Shown one piece after another: positions 1-5,410 of a DNA stretch of 5,959 bases. The DNA comes from an uncultured Odoribacter sp. GTDB taxonomy: Bacteria; Bacteroidota; Bacteroidia; Bacteroidales; Marinifilaceae. The number at the start of each line of letters is the position of its first letter. Positions within the stretch are counted from its first letter, which is position 1. Position numbers and translations under genes: made by a program. The notes beneath the pieces were generated by a model, which was not told the DNA's origin, did no database searches, and worked only from the letters and a program-made list of their open reading frames with translations. The DNA lies in the NCBI GenBank assembly GCA_905204385.1, contig CAJKZL010000216.1:1-5959 (forward strand), read 5' to 3'.

Positions 1-122
1 GAAGTAACTAACTCCTTTTGTGGAGAGATACGTACAACGATCTATAAGTGATCAGGAGTTCTTTTTGTCTGAAGAGCCGGCTTATATAGTAAAGCGATTC
101 ATTAACTATAAAAAATTAATTT

Positions 123-287
123 ATGAAAAAGTACATTTGCACTGTATGTGATTACGTTTATGATCCTGAAATAGGTGATCCTGAAAATGGTATTGAAGCG
201 GGAACTTCCTTAGAAGATTTGCCGGACGATTGGACCTGTCCGTTATGCGGAGTGGGGAAAGATCAATTCGAGCCTGTTGAGGACTGA
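123..287 (+). CDS. Rubredoxin, 54 aa, complete
   Basis: Small cytosolic one-electron carrier with a single iron held by four cysteines. Translation from the ATG gives 54 residues, the usual length of a stand-alone rubredoxin. The two iron-binding knuckles are visible as C6-T-V-C9 and C39-P-L-C42-G. Aromatic and acidic landmarks of the family are also present: Y4, the YVYDPE segment at 11-16, DDW at 35-37, and an acidic C-terminus. In anaerobes rubredoxins pass electrons to oxygen- or peroxide-detoxifying partners, but no such partner lies in this window. The start is preceded by an A/T-rich stretch with no Shine-Dalgarno motif, which is normal for Bacteroidetes. A terminator-like hairpin follows directly, so the gene probably ends its own transcript. 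No convincing promoter was seen in the 122 bases before it, and it may be the last gene of an upstream unit. Family assignment is very secure; the partner is unknown. Confidence 0.96.
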   Translation: MKKYICTVCDYVYDPEIGDPENGIEAGTSLEDLPDDWTCPLCGVGKDQFEPVED

Positions 288-293
288 TTTTTT

Positions 294-325
294 AAAGTAA
301 ATAAAATACCTTTACTTTGTTTTTT
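294..325 (+). terminator. Rho-independent terminator after rubredoxin
   Basis: A perfect 8-bp inverted repeat, AAAGTAAA at 294-301 and TTTACTTT at 311-318, encloses a 9-base loop and is followed by G and six T. It starts 6 bases after the rubredoxin stop codon. The stem is AT-rich and therefore weak, but its position and the T tract fit an intrinsic terminator. Confidence 0.6.
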
Positions 326-393
326 AGACGTGTAAGTCAGAATCTCTTTTTGGGTAAAGAGGATATATAGGGGTCGGCAAACCTTATGACTGG

Positions 394-445
394 TTGGCGG
401 TATCGGAAAATTCTGAACAAGGATTTATCGAACCGCCAATTTTTT
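394..445 (+). terminator. Second hairpin with T tract upstream of pstS
   Basis: TTGGCGGT (394-401) pairs perfectly with ACCGCCAA (432-439), and six T follow at 440-445. The 30-base loop is long for an intrinsic terminator. An alternative pairing exists just upstream, AACC (380-383) with GGTT (392-395), which would compete for the left arm, so an attenuator-like or small-RNA 3' end is also possible. It lies upstream of the predicted pstS promoter and so would not be part of that transcript. It may act as a second barrier to read-through from the rubredoxin gene. Confidence 0.4.
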
Positions 446-495
446 ACATGATACAGAATAAGTAAAAAAACGTATGAAAATAGCGGAAGATAAGT

Positions 496-526
496 ATTGT
501 TCTTTCCCGGAATATAAATAGCTTTG
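496..526 (+). promoter_or_regulatory. Predicted Bacteroidetes promoter for the pst operon
   Basis: The -7 element TAGCTTTG (519-526) matches the Bacteroidetes consensus TAnnTTTG exactly. ATTG (496-499), one base from the TTTG -33 element, lies 19 bases upstream, which is the preferred spacing. Transcription would begin near 531-535, giving a leader of about 25-30 bases to the pstS ATG at 560. The spacer contains a short dyad, TTCC-C-GGAA (504-512), that could be a regulator site, but its 4-base arms are too short to insist on. Confidence 0.65.
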
Positions 527-559
527 CATACCTTTTGGGAAAATTTTTAAACGAAAGAA

Positions 560-1573
560 ATGCACAATATACGTATTGCTTGTACTGTTTTTTCACTGGT
601 CCTTGTGTTGTGGGCTGGATTTGCCGGAGAAATACAGGCGCAGGAGAAAAAACAAGGCTGGATAAAAAGATTGAGATACAGGCGTGTAATGCGCAGGGTA
701 CTGAAGGGAGATATTCAGTTGTCCGGAGCTTTTGCCTTGTATCCCATGGCCTTTAAATGGGCAGAAGAATTCCGGAAAATGCATCCGAAAGTCCGGATCG
801 ACATTTCTGCCGGCGGAGCAGGATAAGGGATAACGGATGCTTTGGCAAAAGTGGTGGATTTAGGGATGGTTTCGAGGGATATTTATCCTCAGGAAATCGA
901 GAAGGGGGCTTTTCCGATTGCGGTGGTCAAAGACGCCGTAGTGCCGACCATCAATTCGAATAATCCTTTGATCAGGCAGATATTGACTACCGGCTTGAGA
1001 AAGGAGGCTGCCAGAGAGCTGTGGGTAACGGCAACTGCTAAAACCTGGGGAGATGTGTTAGGTACGGCGAGTACTATACCGGTGCATGTTTATACCCGTT
1101 CGGACGCCTGCGGCGCAGCCGAAACTTTTGCCGCCTGGCTGGATGTAAAGCAGGAAGATCTGGAAGGAACCGCCGTTTTCGGCGATCCCGGAGTTACTTC
1201 GGTGGTGCAAAGGGATAAGGTCGGCTTAGGGTTTAAAAATATCGCTTATGCCTATGATATTAACTCCAAAAAGAATTACAGGCATATAGCCGTTATACCT
1301 CTGGATTTAAACGATAACGGCAAGATCGATCCGGAAGAAGATTTTTATTCCACCAGCGCAGAACTGAATGCAGCTATTGCAGAAGGAAGATACCCCAGCC
1401 CGCCGGCGAGAAATCTTTTTCTGGTGTCTAACGGGGTACCGGAAAAGCCCGAAGTGCTGGCTTTTCTTGAATTCATTCTGACGGATGGCCAGCAATATGC
1501 CCCTGAAGTGGGTTATATCGGATTGGCGCCGGAATTATTGGAAGAAGAATTATCCAAACTACAACCACAATGA
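560..1573 (+). pseudogene. pstS: Phosphate ABC transporter substrate-binding protein, interrupted by one in-frame stop
   Basis: Periplasmic phosphate-binding component of the Pst importer. Read through the stop, the frame encodes 337 residues. Residues 1-27 form a signal peptide (hydrophobic core about 9-22, likely cleavage after IQA27). A PBP-like fold follows: the lobe-1 start LSGAFALYP, the ligand-loop region SAGGAG ending at residue 88, a DLGMVSRD segment, RSDACGAAETF in the second lobe, and an EF-hand-like loop at D249-E260. Codon 89 (824-826) is TAA. The same frame continues at once with residues typical of the family (GITDALAKVVDLGMVSR), and relatives usually have lysine here, so a single AAA-to-TAA change would explain it. 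TAA is a normal stop elsewhere in this operon. The downstream part (from TTG at 842) lacks a signal peptide and half of lobe 1, so it should not work alone. A sequencing error is the main alternative. The last codon overlaps the pstC start (ATGA). Confidence 0.85.
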
Positions 1574-2499
1574 GCAGGGACGGAGAGTGTAAGATGGCGG
1601 AAAAAACGTCGGTCTATCGTTTGTTGAAGGACAAGATGGCTGGTTCGGTGATGTTTTCGTTTACGATGATTTCGGTGCTGTTGGTGATTTTCATAGCGGT
1701 CGGCTTGGTCATCAAGTCTTTGCCTATTCTCCATGAAAAATCTCTGTGGGATTTGCTGTTGACTTCAAAATGGAAGCCCATGCGTGGCGATTTTGGGTTT
1801 CTTCCTTTTATTATGGGTACTTTGTGGGTAACGGGCATTGCCATCATCTGGACTTTGCCGGTCTCTTTGTTTACGGCCATATTCCTGACGGAAAATTCCC
1901 GCACCTGGGTGAAAAAAGTGGTTTTCCCGGCTCTGGATATTCTGGCGGGTTTACCTTCTGTGGTTTACGGGGTTTGGGGAATATTGGTGGTTGTACCCTG
2001 GATTTCCGATTGGCTGGCTCCTCATTTTGTAGAGTATTCTACCGGATATTCTACTCTTGCTGCAGGAATTGTGTTGGGAATCATGATATTACCTTTGCTT
2101 ATCAGTCTTTTTGTCGAGTTATTCTCCTCCGTTCCCCAGGAGTTCCGGGATGCTTCCTTGTCGTTGGGGGCCACCCGCTGGCAAACGACAAAATATGTGC
2201 TGTTGAGAAAGACTTTTCCGGGAATCGTCGCCTCCGTCACTTTAGCGATTTCCAGGGCTATGGGCGAGACGATTGCCGTGTTGATGGTGTGTGGCAACAT
2301 TGTGCAGTTGCCTGATTCGCTTTTTGACGGTTGTTATCCTTTGCCTGCGCTCATTGCTAATAATTATGGGGAAATGTTGTCGCTGCCTTTGTATGAATCG
2401 GCTTTGATGTTGGCAGCCCTGATCCTTTTTGTCGTGGTATTTGTATTTAATATTGCTTCCCGTTTGATTTTGCGGAAGATAGAACAGAATTTAGCATAA
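1570..2499 (+). CDS. pstC: Phosphate ABC transporter permease PstC
   Basis: Inner-membrane permease subunit that pairs with PstA to form the phosphate channel. The 309-residue product has about six hydrophobic segments, near 28-50, 80-105, 119-144, 160-185, 222-244 and 277-299. The cytoplasmic EAA-type loop that docks on the ATPase is clear at about 189-220 (VPQEFRDASLSLGATRWQT), followed by the SRAMGETIAVLMVCGN segment typical of PstC. Length matches the family. The ATG at 1570 overlaps the pstS stop as ATGA, which suggests translational coupling. A second ATG at 1594 gives a protein beginning MAEKTSVYR and has a GGAG 8 bases upstream, so it may be the true start; the first 8 residues are therefore uncertain. 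The reading frame is intact despite the stop in pstS, so it could serve another binding protein. Confidence 0.95.
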   Translation: MSRDGECKMAEKTSVYRLLKDKMAGSVMFSFTMISVLLVIFIAVGLVIKSLPILHEKSLWDLLLTSKWKPMRGDFGFLPFIMGTLWVTGIAIIWTLPVSLFTAIFLTENSRTWVKKVVFPALDILAGLPSVVYGVWGILVVVPWISDWLAPHFVEYSTGYSTLAAGIVLGIMILPLLISLFVELFSSVPQEFRDASLSLGATRWQTTKYVLLRKTFPGIVASVTLAISRAMGETIAVLMVCGNIVQLPDSLFDGCYPLPALIANNYGEMLSLPLYESALMLAALILFVVVFVFNIASRLILRKIEQNLA

Positions 2500-3344
2500 T
2501 GAAGATCAAATTCGTCGAAGAAAAAATTATAAAGGGGGTGATGTTGACTACAACATTGCTGGTCTTTCTTTTTGTTGGCAGTATTCTGTTTACCATTGTG
2601 AGCAACGGTTGGGCGGCCCTAAGCTGGGAAATGATTACCTCCTTGCCCGGCGGTGGATTTTATATCGGTAAGGAAGGGGGGCTGTTGAATGCGATCGTAG
2701 GTTCTCTCTATATTGTGGGAGCCTCTACCGTTCTGGGGTTGATAGTGAGTATTCCGGTCGTGTTTTATTTGAATGTTTACCTGAAGAAAAATTCTCGTCG
2801 TGCTTCCATTGCCCGTTTGGCTTATGATGTACTTTTCGGCATTCCTTCTATCGTATATGGAGCTTTTGCCTTTACCATTATGATTTATTTCGGTCTAAAG
2901 ACTTCATTGGCGGGGGGAATCATCGTGATTACTCTTTTGATCATACCGATTTTTATCCGGTCGATGGATGAAATAGCGCGTGAATTGCCTCAGGATATGC
3001 TGAATGCTTCTTACTCTTTGGGAGCGACCCGTTATGAGACGATTAAAGTGGTGGTCCGGCAAATTGCACCTGGCATAGCCACTGCTACTCTGCTCTCCAT
3101 CGGGCGGGCCATCGGGGATGCCGCTGCCGTTCTCTTTACAGCCGGATATACGGATAGCATTCCGACCTCTTTGGGACAACCGGCGGCTACTTTGCCTTTA
3201 GCTGTTTTTTTTCAGTTAAGCAGTCCTATTCCGGAAGTTCAGGAAAGGGCCTATGCCGCTGCTCTGATATTAACTGTAATTGTTTTGGTACTGAGTATTT
3301 TGGGACGGATAATTACAAATCGGTTTTCGAGAAATAAGATTTAA
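2499..3344 (+). CDS. pstA: Phosphate ABC transporter permease PstA
   Basis: Second inner-membrane permease subunit of the Pst importer. The 281-residue product has hydrophobic segments near 13-34, 62-90, 110-132, 137-155, 192-214 and 250-273. The EAA loop is at about 158-190 (EIARELPQDMLNASYSLGATRYET), and the segment after it, SIGRAIGDAAAVLFTAGYTD, is characteristic of PstA. The FGIPSIVYG motif at 113-121 parallels AGLPSVVYG in PstC, as expected for paralogous permeases. The start overlaps the pstC stop by one base (TAATG), a typical coupled arrangement. After its stop there is a 50-base gap before pstB containing a run of nine T, the only real break in the otherwise tight operon. Confidence 0.96.
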   Translation: MKIKFVEEKIIKGVMLTTTLLVFLFVGSILFTIVSNGWAALSWEMITSLPGGGFYIGKEGGLLNAIVGSLYIVGASTVLGLIVSIPVVFYLNVYLKKNSRRASIARLAYDVLFGIPSIVYGAFAFTIMIYFGLKTSLAGGIIVITLLIIPIFIRSMDEIARELPQDMLNASYSLGATRYETIKVVVRQIAPGIATATLLSIGRAIGDAAAVLFTAGYTDSIPTSLGQPAATLPLAVFFQLSSPIPEVQERAYAAALILTVIVLVLSILGRIITNRFSRNKI

Positions 3345-3394
3345 GGGCTTCGGAGTTACTAATTTTTTTTTCAGCAATTTTGTAAATTGATTAT

Positions 3395-4264
3395 ATGAAT
3401 ATCCCTTTGTTAGGCAATAAGATGAAATGGTATATGAAGGATTGGAATGAAACTGAATTGAAAAAAGGTTTTTTTCGTCCTAATCAAAAATTTTGTACCG
3501 ATAACAACAGACGTTCGAATATTGTTGTAGAGAATTTGAATGTTGCCATACAGCATAATCAGATATTGAAAAATGTATCGGCGGAAATTCCGGACCGTAA
3601 AATTACCTGCATCATCGGGCCTTCGGGGTGTGGTAAGTCGACTTTGTTGAAAAGCCTTAACCGGCTGTTGGACAATAATGAGGATGTAAAGATCACAGGT
3701 AACGTACGGGTAGACGGGGAGGAGTTGTATGCTCCTGGCGTGGAAATCACCCATATCAGGCGTAAGATGGGGTTGCTGTCGCAACGGCCTTGTCCCCTGC
3801 CTATGTCGATTTACGATAACATTGCTTACGGTTGCCGGATACACGGATTGCGCAACCGGAAAAAACTGAATCTGGTGGTTCGTTATTATCTGCAAGCGGT
3901 GGGCTTGTGGGAAGAGGTAAAAGACCGTCTGCATACTCCGGCAAGCCGGATGTCTATCGGTCAGCAACAGCGTTTATGTCTGGCCCGGGGGCTGGCCGTG
4001 GAACCTCAATTTATCCTGGCCGATGAAGCGACGTCGGCTTTAGATCCGATATCCAGTAAGACCATCGAGGATCTTTTTCTCAAGCTGAAAGAAGAATATG
4101 CTATCATATTGGTAACCCATACTTTGCGTCAGGCGCTTCGGATTGCCGATTACGTGATCTTTATGTACCTTGGAGAAATTGTGGAAGCCGGGCCGGCGGA
4201 ACAAATTTTCAAGCATCCACAGAAAGAATTGACGCAGAAATATCTCGCCGGCGTTTTTAGTTGA
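3395..4264 (+). CDS. pstB: Phosphate ABC transporter ATP-binding protein PstB, divergent
   Basis: Cytoplasmic ATPase that drives phosphate import through PstC and PstA. The order of motifs is complete: Walker A GPSGCGKST (75-83), Q-loop around Q130 followed by the PstB-type PMSIYDNIAYG (136-146), signature RMSIGQQQRLCLARGLA (185-201), Walker B with FILADEATSALDPIS (206-220) and the switch histidine H242. Two positions depart from the usual PstB pattern: the signature reads MSIGQ instead of LSGGQ, and the D-loop approach reads DEATSALD instead of DEPTSALD. All catalytic residues (K81, Q130, D210, E211, H242) are kept, so activity is plausible. The 289-residue product is about 30 residues longer at the N-terminus than typical PstB. 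ATGs at 3422 and 3434 are alternative starts that would shorten this tail, and none of the starts has a clear Shine-Dalgarno motif. Its position after pstA supports the Pst assignment. Confidence 0.92.
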   Translation: MNIPLLGNKMKWYMKDWNETELKKGFFRPNQKFCTDNNRRSNIVVENLNVAIQHNQILKNVSAEIPDRKITCIIGPSGCGKSTLLKSLNRLLDNNEDVKITGNVRVDGEELYAPGVEITHIRRKMGLLSQRPCPLPMSIYDNIAYGCRIHGLRNRKKLNLVVRYYLQAVGLWEEVKDRLHTPASRMSIGQQQRLCLARGLAVEPQFILADEATSALDPISSKTIEDLFLKLKEEYAIILVTHTLRQALRIADYVIFMYLGEIVEAGPAEQIFKHPQKELTQKYLAGVFS

Positions 4265-4280
4265 CATAAACAATAGGTCT

Positions 4281-4979
4281 ATGAAAGAGTTAGCTTTTCA
4301 ATTGAATAACCGTTTCCTGGGAAAATCGCCCGAAGAAGTTTTGGACTATTTTTTGAGAGAATACCGGGGACAGATTGCACTGGCTTCGAGTTTGAGTATA
4401 GAAGATCAAGTGTTGACCGACTTGATTTGTAAGATCGACCCGAAGACCCGCATTTTTACGCTAGATACAGGCCGCTTATTTCCGGAGACTTATAGTTTGA
4501 TCGAGCGGACCAATATGACCTATGGCATTAGAATTCAGTTATTTTATCCCGATTACCGCCGATTAGAGCAGATGGTAAATGAAAATGGGGTTAATCTATT
4601 TTATGAAAGCATAGAAAAAAGAAGGCTATGTTGCCACATCAGAAAGCTTGAACCTTTAAAGAGAGCTTTTGTAGGCTTGAAAGTCTGGATTTGTGGCTTG
4701 CGGCATGCCCAATCGGTTACACGTAGCGATAATCGGTTGGTGGAATGGGATGAAAATAACAACATGTTGAAAGTCAATCCGCTCATCGATTGGACAGAGG
4801 AACAGGTATGGGATTATATTCGTCGCTGCGGAGTTCCCTATAATAAATTGCATGACCAGGGGTTCCCCAGCATCGGCTGTCAGCCTTGTACCCGCGCAGT
4901 GGCAGCCGGAGAGGATATCCGTGCAGGACGCTGGTGGTGGGAAGATCCCATGCATAAGGAATGCGGACTACATAAATAA
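4281..4979 (+). CDS. cysH: Assimilatory adenylyl-sulfate (APS/PAPS) reductase CysH
   Basis: Cytoplasmic enzyme that reduces activated sulfate to sulfite with thioredoxin or glutaredoxin as donor, on the way to cysteine. The 232-residue product shows the family landmarks in order: nucleotide-binding loop ASSLSIEDQVLTDL (35-48), LDTGRLFPETY (61-71), GLRHAQSVTRSD (139-150), VNPLIDWTEEQVWDYI (165-180), PYNKLHDQGFPSIGCQPC (186-203) and the C-terminal catalytic cysteine C228 in ECGLH. The cysteine pairs C117-C118 and C200-x2-C203 are the four ligands of a [4Fe-4S] cluster, which in this family goes with APS rather than PAPS as substrate, so APS reductase is favoured by inference. It begins 16 bases after pstB, hence probably on the same transcript, although the two pathways are not functionally linked. 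The sulfate-activating genes cysD and cysN are not in this window. Confidence 0.93.
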   Translation: MKELAFQLNNRFLGKSPEEVLDYFLREYRGQIALASSLSIEDQVLTDLICKIDPKTRIFTLDTGRLFPETYSLIERTNMTYGIRIQLFYPDYRRLEQMVNENGVNLFYESIEKRRLCCHIRKLEPLKRAFVGLKVWICGLRHAQSVTRSDNRLVEWDENNNMLKVNPLIDWTEEQVWDYIRRCGVPYNKLHDQGFPSIGCQPCTRAVAAGEDIRAGRWWWEDPMHKECGLHK

Positions 4980-4984
4980 TTTGA

Positions 4985-5016
4985 GCTTTCCGGTAGGGAC
5001 ATGCCTCTACCGAAGC
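4985..5016 (+). terminator. Strong hairpin just after cysH
   Basis: Six bases after the cysH stop, CGGTAGGG (4991-4998) pairs with CCTCTACCG (5005-5012) with one G-U pair and a 6-base loop. GCTT (4985-4988) and AAGC (5013-5016) extend the stem across a 2-base bulge. Its position suits transcript 3'-end formation or protection, but no T tract follows, so it is not a textbook intrinsic terminator. Confidence 0.5.
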
Positions 5017-5045
5017 AGGAATCATTTCTTCTTCTTTAATCGACT

Positions 5046-5073
5046 TCACCGGCAGATTCGAATCTGTCGGTGA
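5046..5073 (+). terminator. Second near-perfect palindrome after cysH
   Basis: TCACCGGCAGATTC and its mirror GAATCTGTCGGTGA form a stem of about 12-13 bp with a single G-U wobble (5052/5067) around a tiny loop at TTCGAA. There is no T tract on either side. It may be a 3'-end structure for the pst-cysH transcript or a protein-binding palindrome; the sequence alone does not decide. Confidence 0.4.
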
Positions 5074-5207
5074 GAAAAGATCTTTGTGCATGAAAAAACA
5101 GGGAATATAATCGTCTTTTTTCTAAAATAGGGTTGTATATATTAATGGGGGTGTGTCTTGAAAAGTGTATTATTTTTCTGTGTGTGATTGAAAATTTAGG
5201 GGGTGTT

Positions 5208-5238
5208 GTTGAAATAATTGATAAATTATTTATATTTG
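5208..5238 (+). promoter_or_regulatory. Predicted Bacteroidetes promoter for glnN
   Basis: The -7 element TATATTTG (5231-5238) is a perfect TAnnTTTG match. GTTG (5208-5211), one base from the TTTG -33 element, is 19 bases upstream, the preferred spacing. Transcription would start near 5244, leaving a leader of about 165 bases before glnN. Confidence 0.65.
5212..5231. promoter_or_regulatory. Candidate operator dyad inside the glnN promoter spacer
   Basis: AAATAATT (5212-5219) and AATTATTT (5224-5231) form a perfect 8-bp inverted repeat around GATA. It occupies the whole spacer between the -33 and -7 elements, where a bound dimeric protein would block or reshape polymerase binding. The regulator is unknown, and AT-rich DNA yields such dyads by chance more often than balanced DNA. 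Confidence 0.35.
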
Positions 5239-5344
5239 TGTCTTGAAAATAGGGGTATTTCTGAAATGTATTAATTCTGTCCGTACAAAATAAAGATACC
5301 TATGAAGCAAAGTCAGCATAATACTATTTATGGCCCTGGAATGC

Positions 5345-5366
5345 GGGGCGGGTTTAAAAGCGCCTC
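5345..5366 (+). other. Small GC-rich hairpin in the glnN leader
   Basis: GGGGCG (5345-5350) pairs with CGCCTC (5361-5366) with one G-U pair around a 10-base loop. It is the only GC-rich patch in an AT-rich leader and lies about 45 bases before the glnN start. It matches no riboswitch class that I recognise. Confidence 0.3.
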
Positions 5367-5410
5367 CTTAACTCCGACACACTTACCTGATAAATACATA
5401 AATAATCGAC

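Larger units (their letters stand above)
5153..5249 (+). repeat. 12-bp direct repeat with degenerate copies between
   Basis: GTGTCTTGAAAA occurs at 5153-5164 and again exactly at 5238-5249. Between them lie related motifs, TTGAAAA at 5188-5194 and TTGAAAT at 5209-5215. The copies surround the predicted glnN promoter, so they could be regulator sites. The AT-rich composition makes some of this expected by chance. Confidence 0.4.
4980..5410 (+). other. Gene-free segment between cysH and glnN
   Basis: No credible conserved gene lies in these 431 bases. From left to right they hold a GC-rich hairpin close to the cysH stop, a second near-palindromic hairpin, a strongly AT-rich stretch (about 5095-5290) with recurring TTGAAA-type motifs, a predicted promoter with a dyad in its spacer, and a leader of about 165 bases with one small hairpin and a 41-codon open frame of doubtful status (5302-5427). 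Segment size and content fit a regulated promoter region for glnN. Confidence 0.6.

Noticed and set aside
1..51. A frame open from base 1 that stops with TGA at 49-51 (16 codons), possibly the 3' end of an upstream gene.
   Set aside because: Too short to recognise any family or to judge coding character; chance is as likely.
386..451. A 21-codon ATG frame between rubredoxin and pstS.
   Set aside because: It runs through the 394-445 hairpin and T tract, has no ribosome binding site and no recognisable product.
3375..3382. CAATTTTG before pstB as an internal -7 promoter element.
   Set aside because: One mismatch, no -33 element at 19-21 bases, and it would leave almost no leader before the ATG.
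5046..5073. A tRNA T-arm-like sequence (GATTCGAATC).
   Set aside because: With a 7-base T loop the stem does not pair, and no D arm, anticodon arm or acceptor stem is present; it is a simple palindrome.
4783..5091. A 102-codon minus-strand frame opposite the cysH 3' end and the hairpins.
   Set aside because: It lies mostly antisense to the well-supported cysH and encodes nothing recognisable.
5329..5345. A possible sigma-54 promoter (TGGCCC ... TGCG) before glnN.
   Set aside because: The GG-to-GC spacing is one base short of the strict sigma-54 requirement, and the -12 half matches poorly.
5361..5370. CCTCCTTA in the glnN leader resembles the anti-Shine-Dalgarno end of 16S rRNA.
   Set aside because: Eight bases of identity with no other rRNA sequence around it is best explained by chance.
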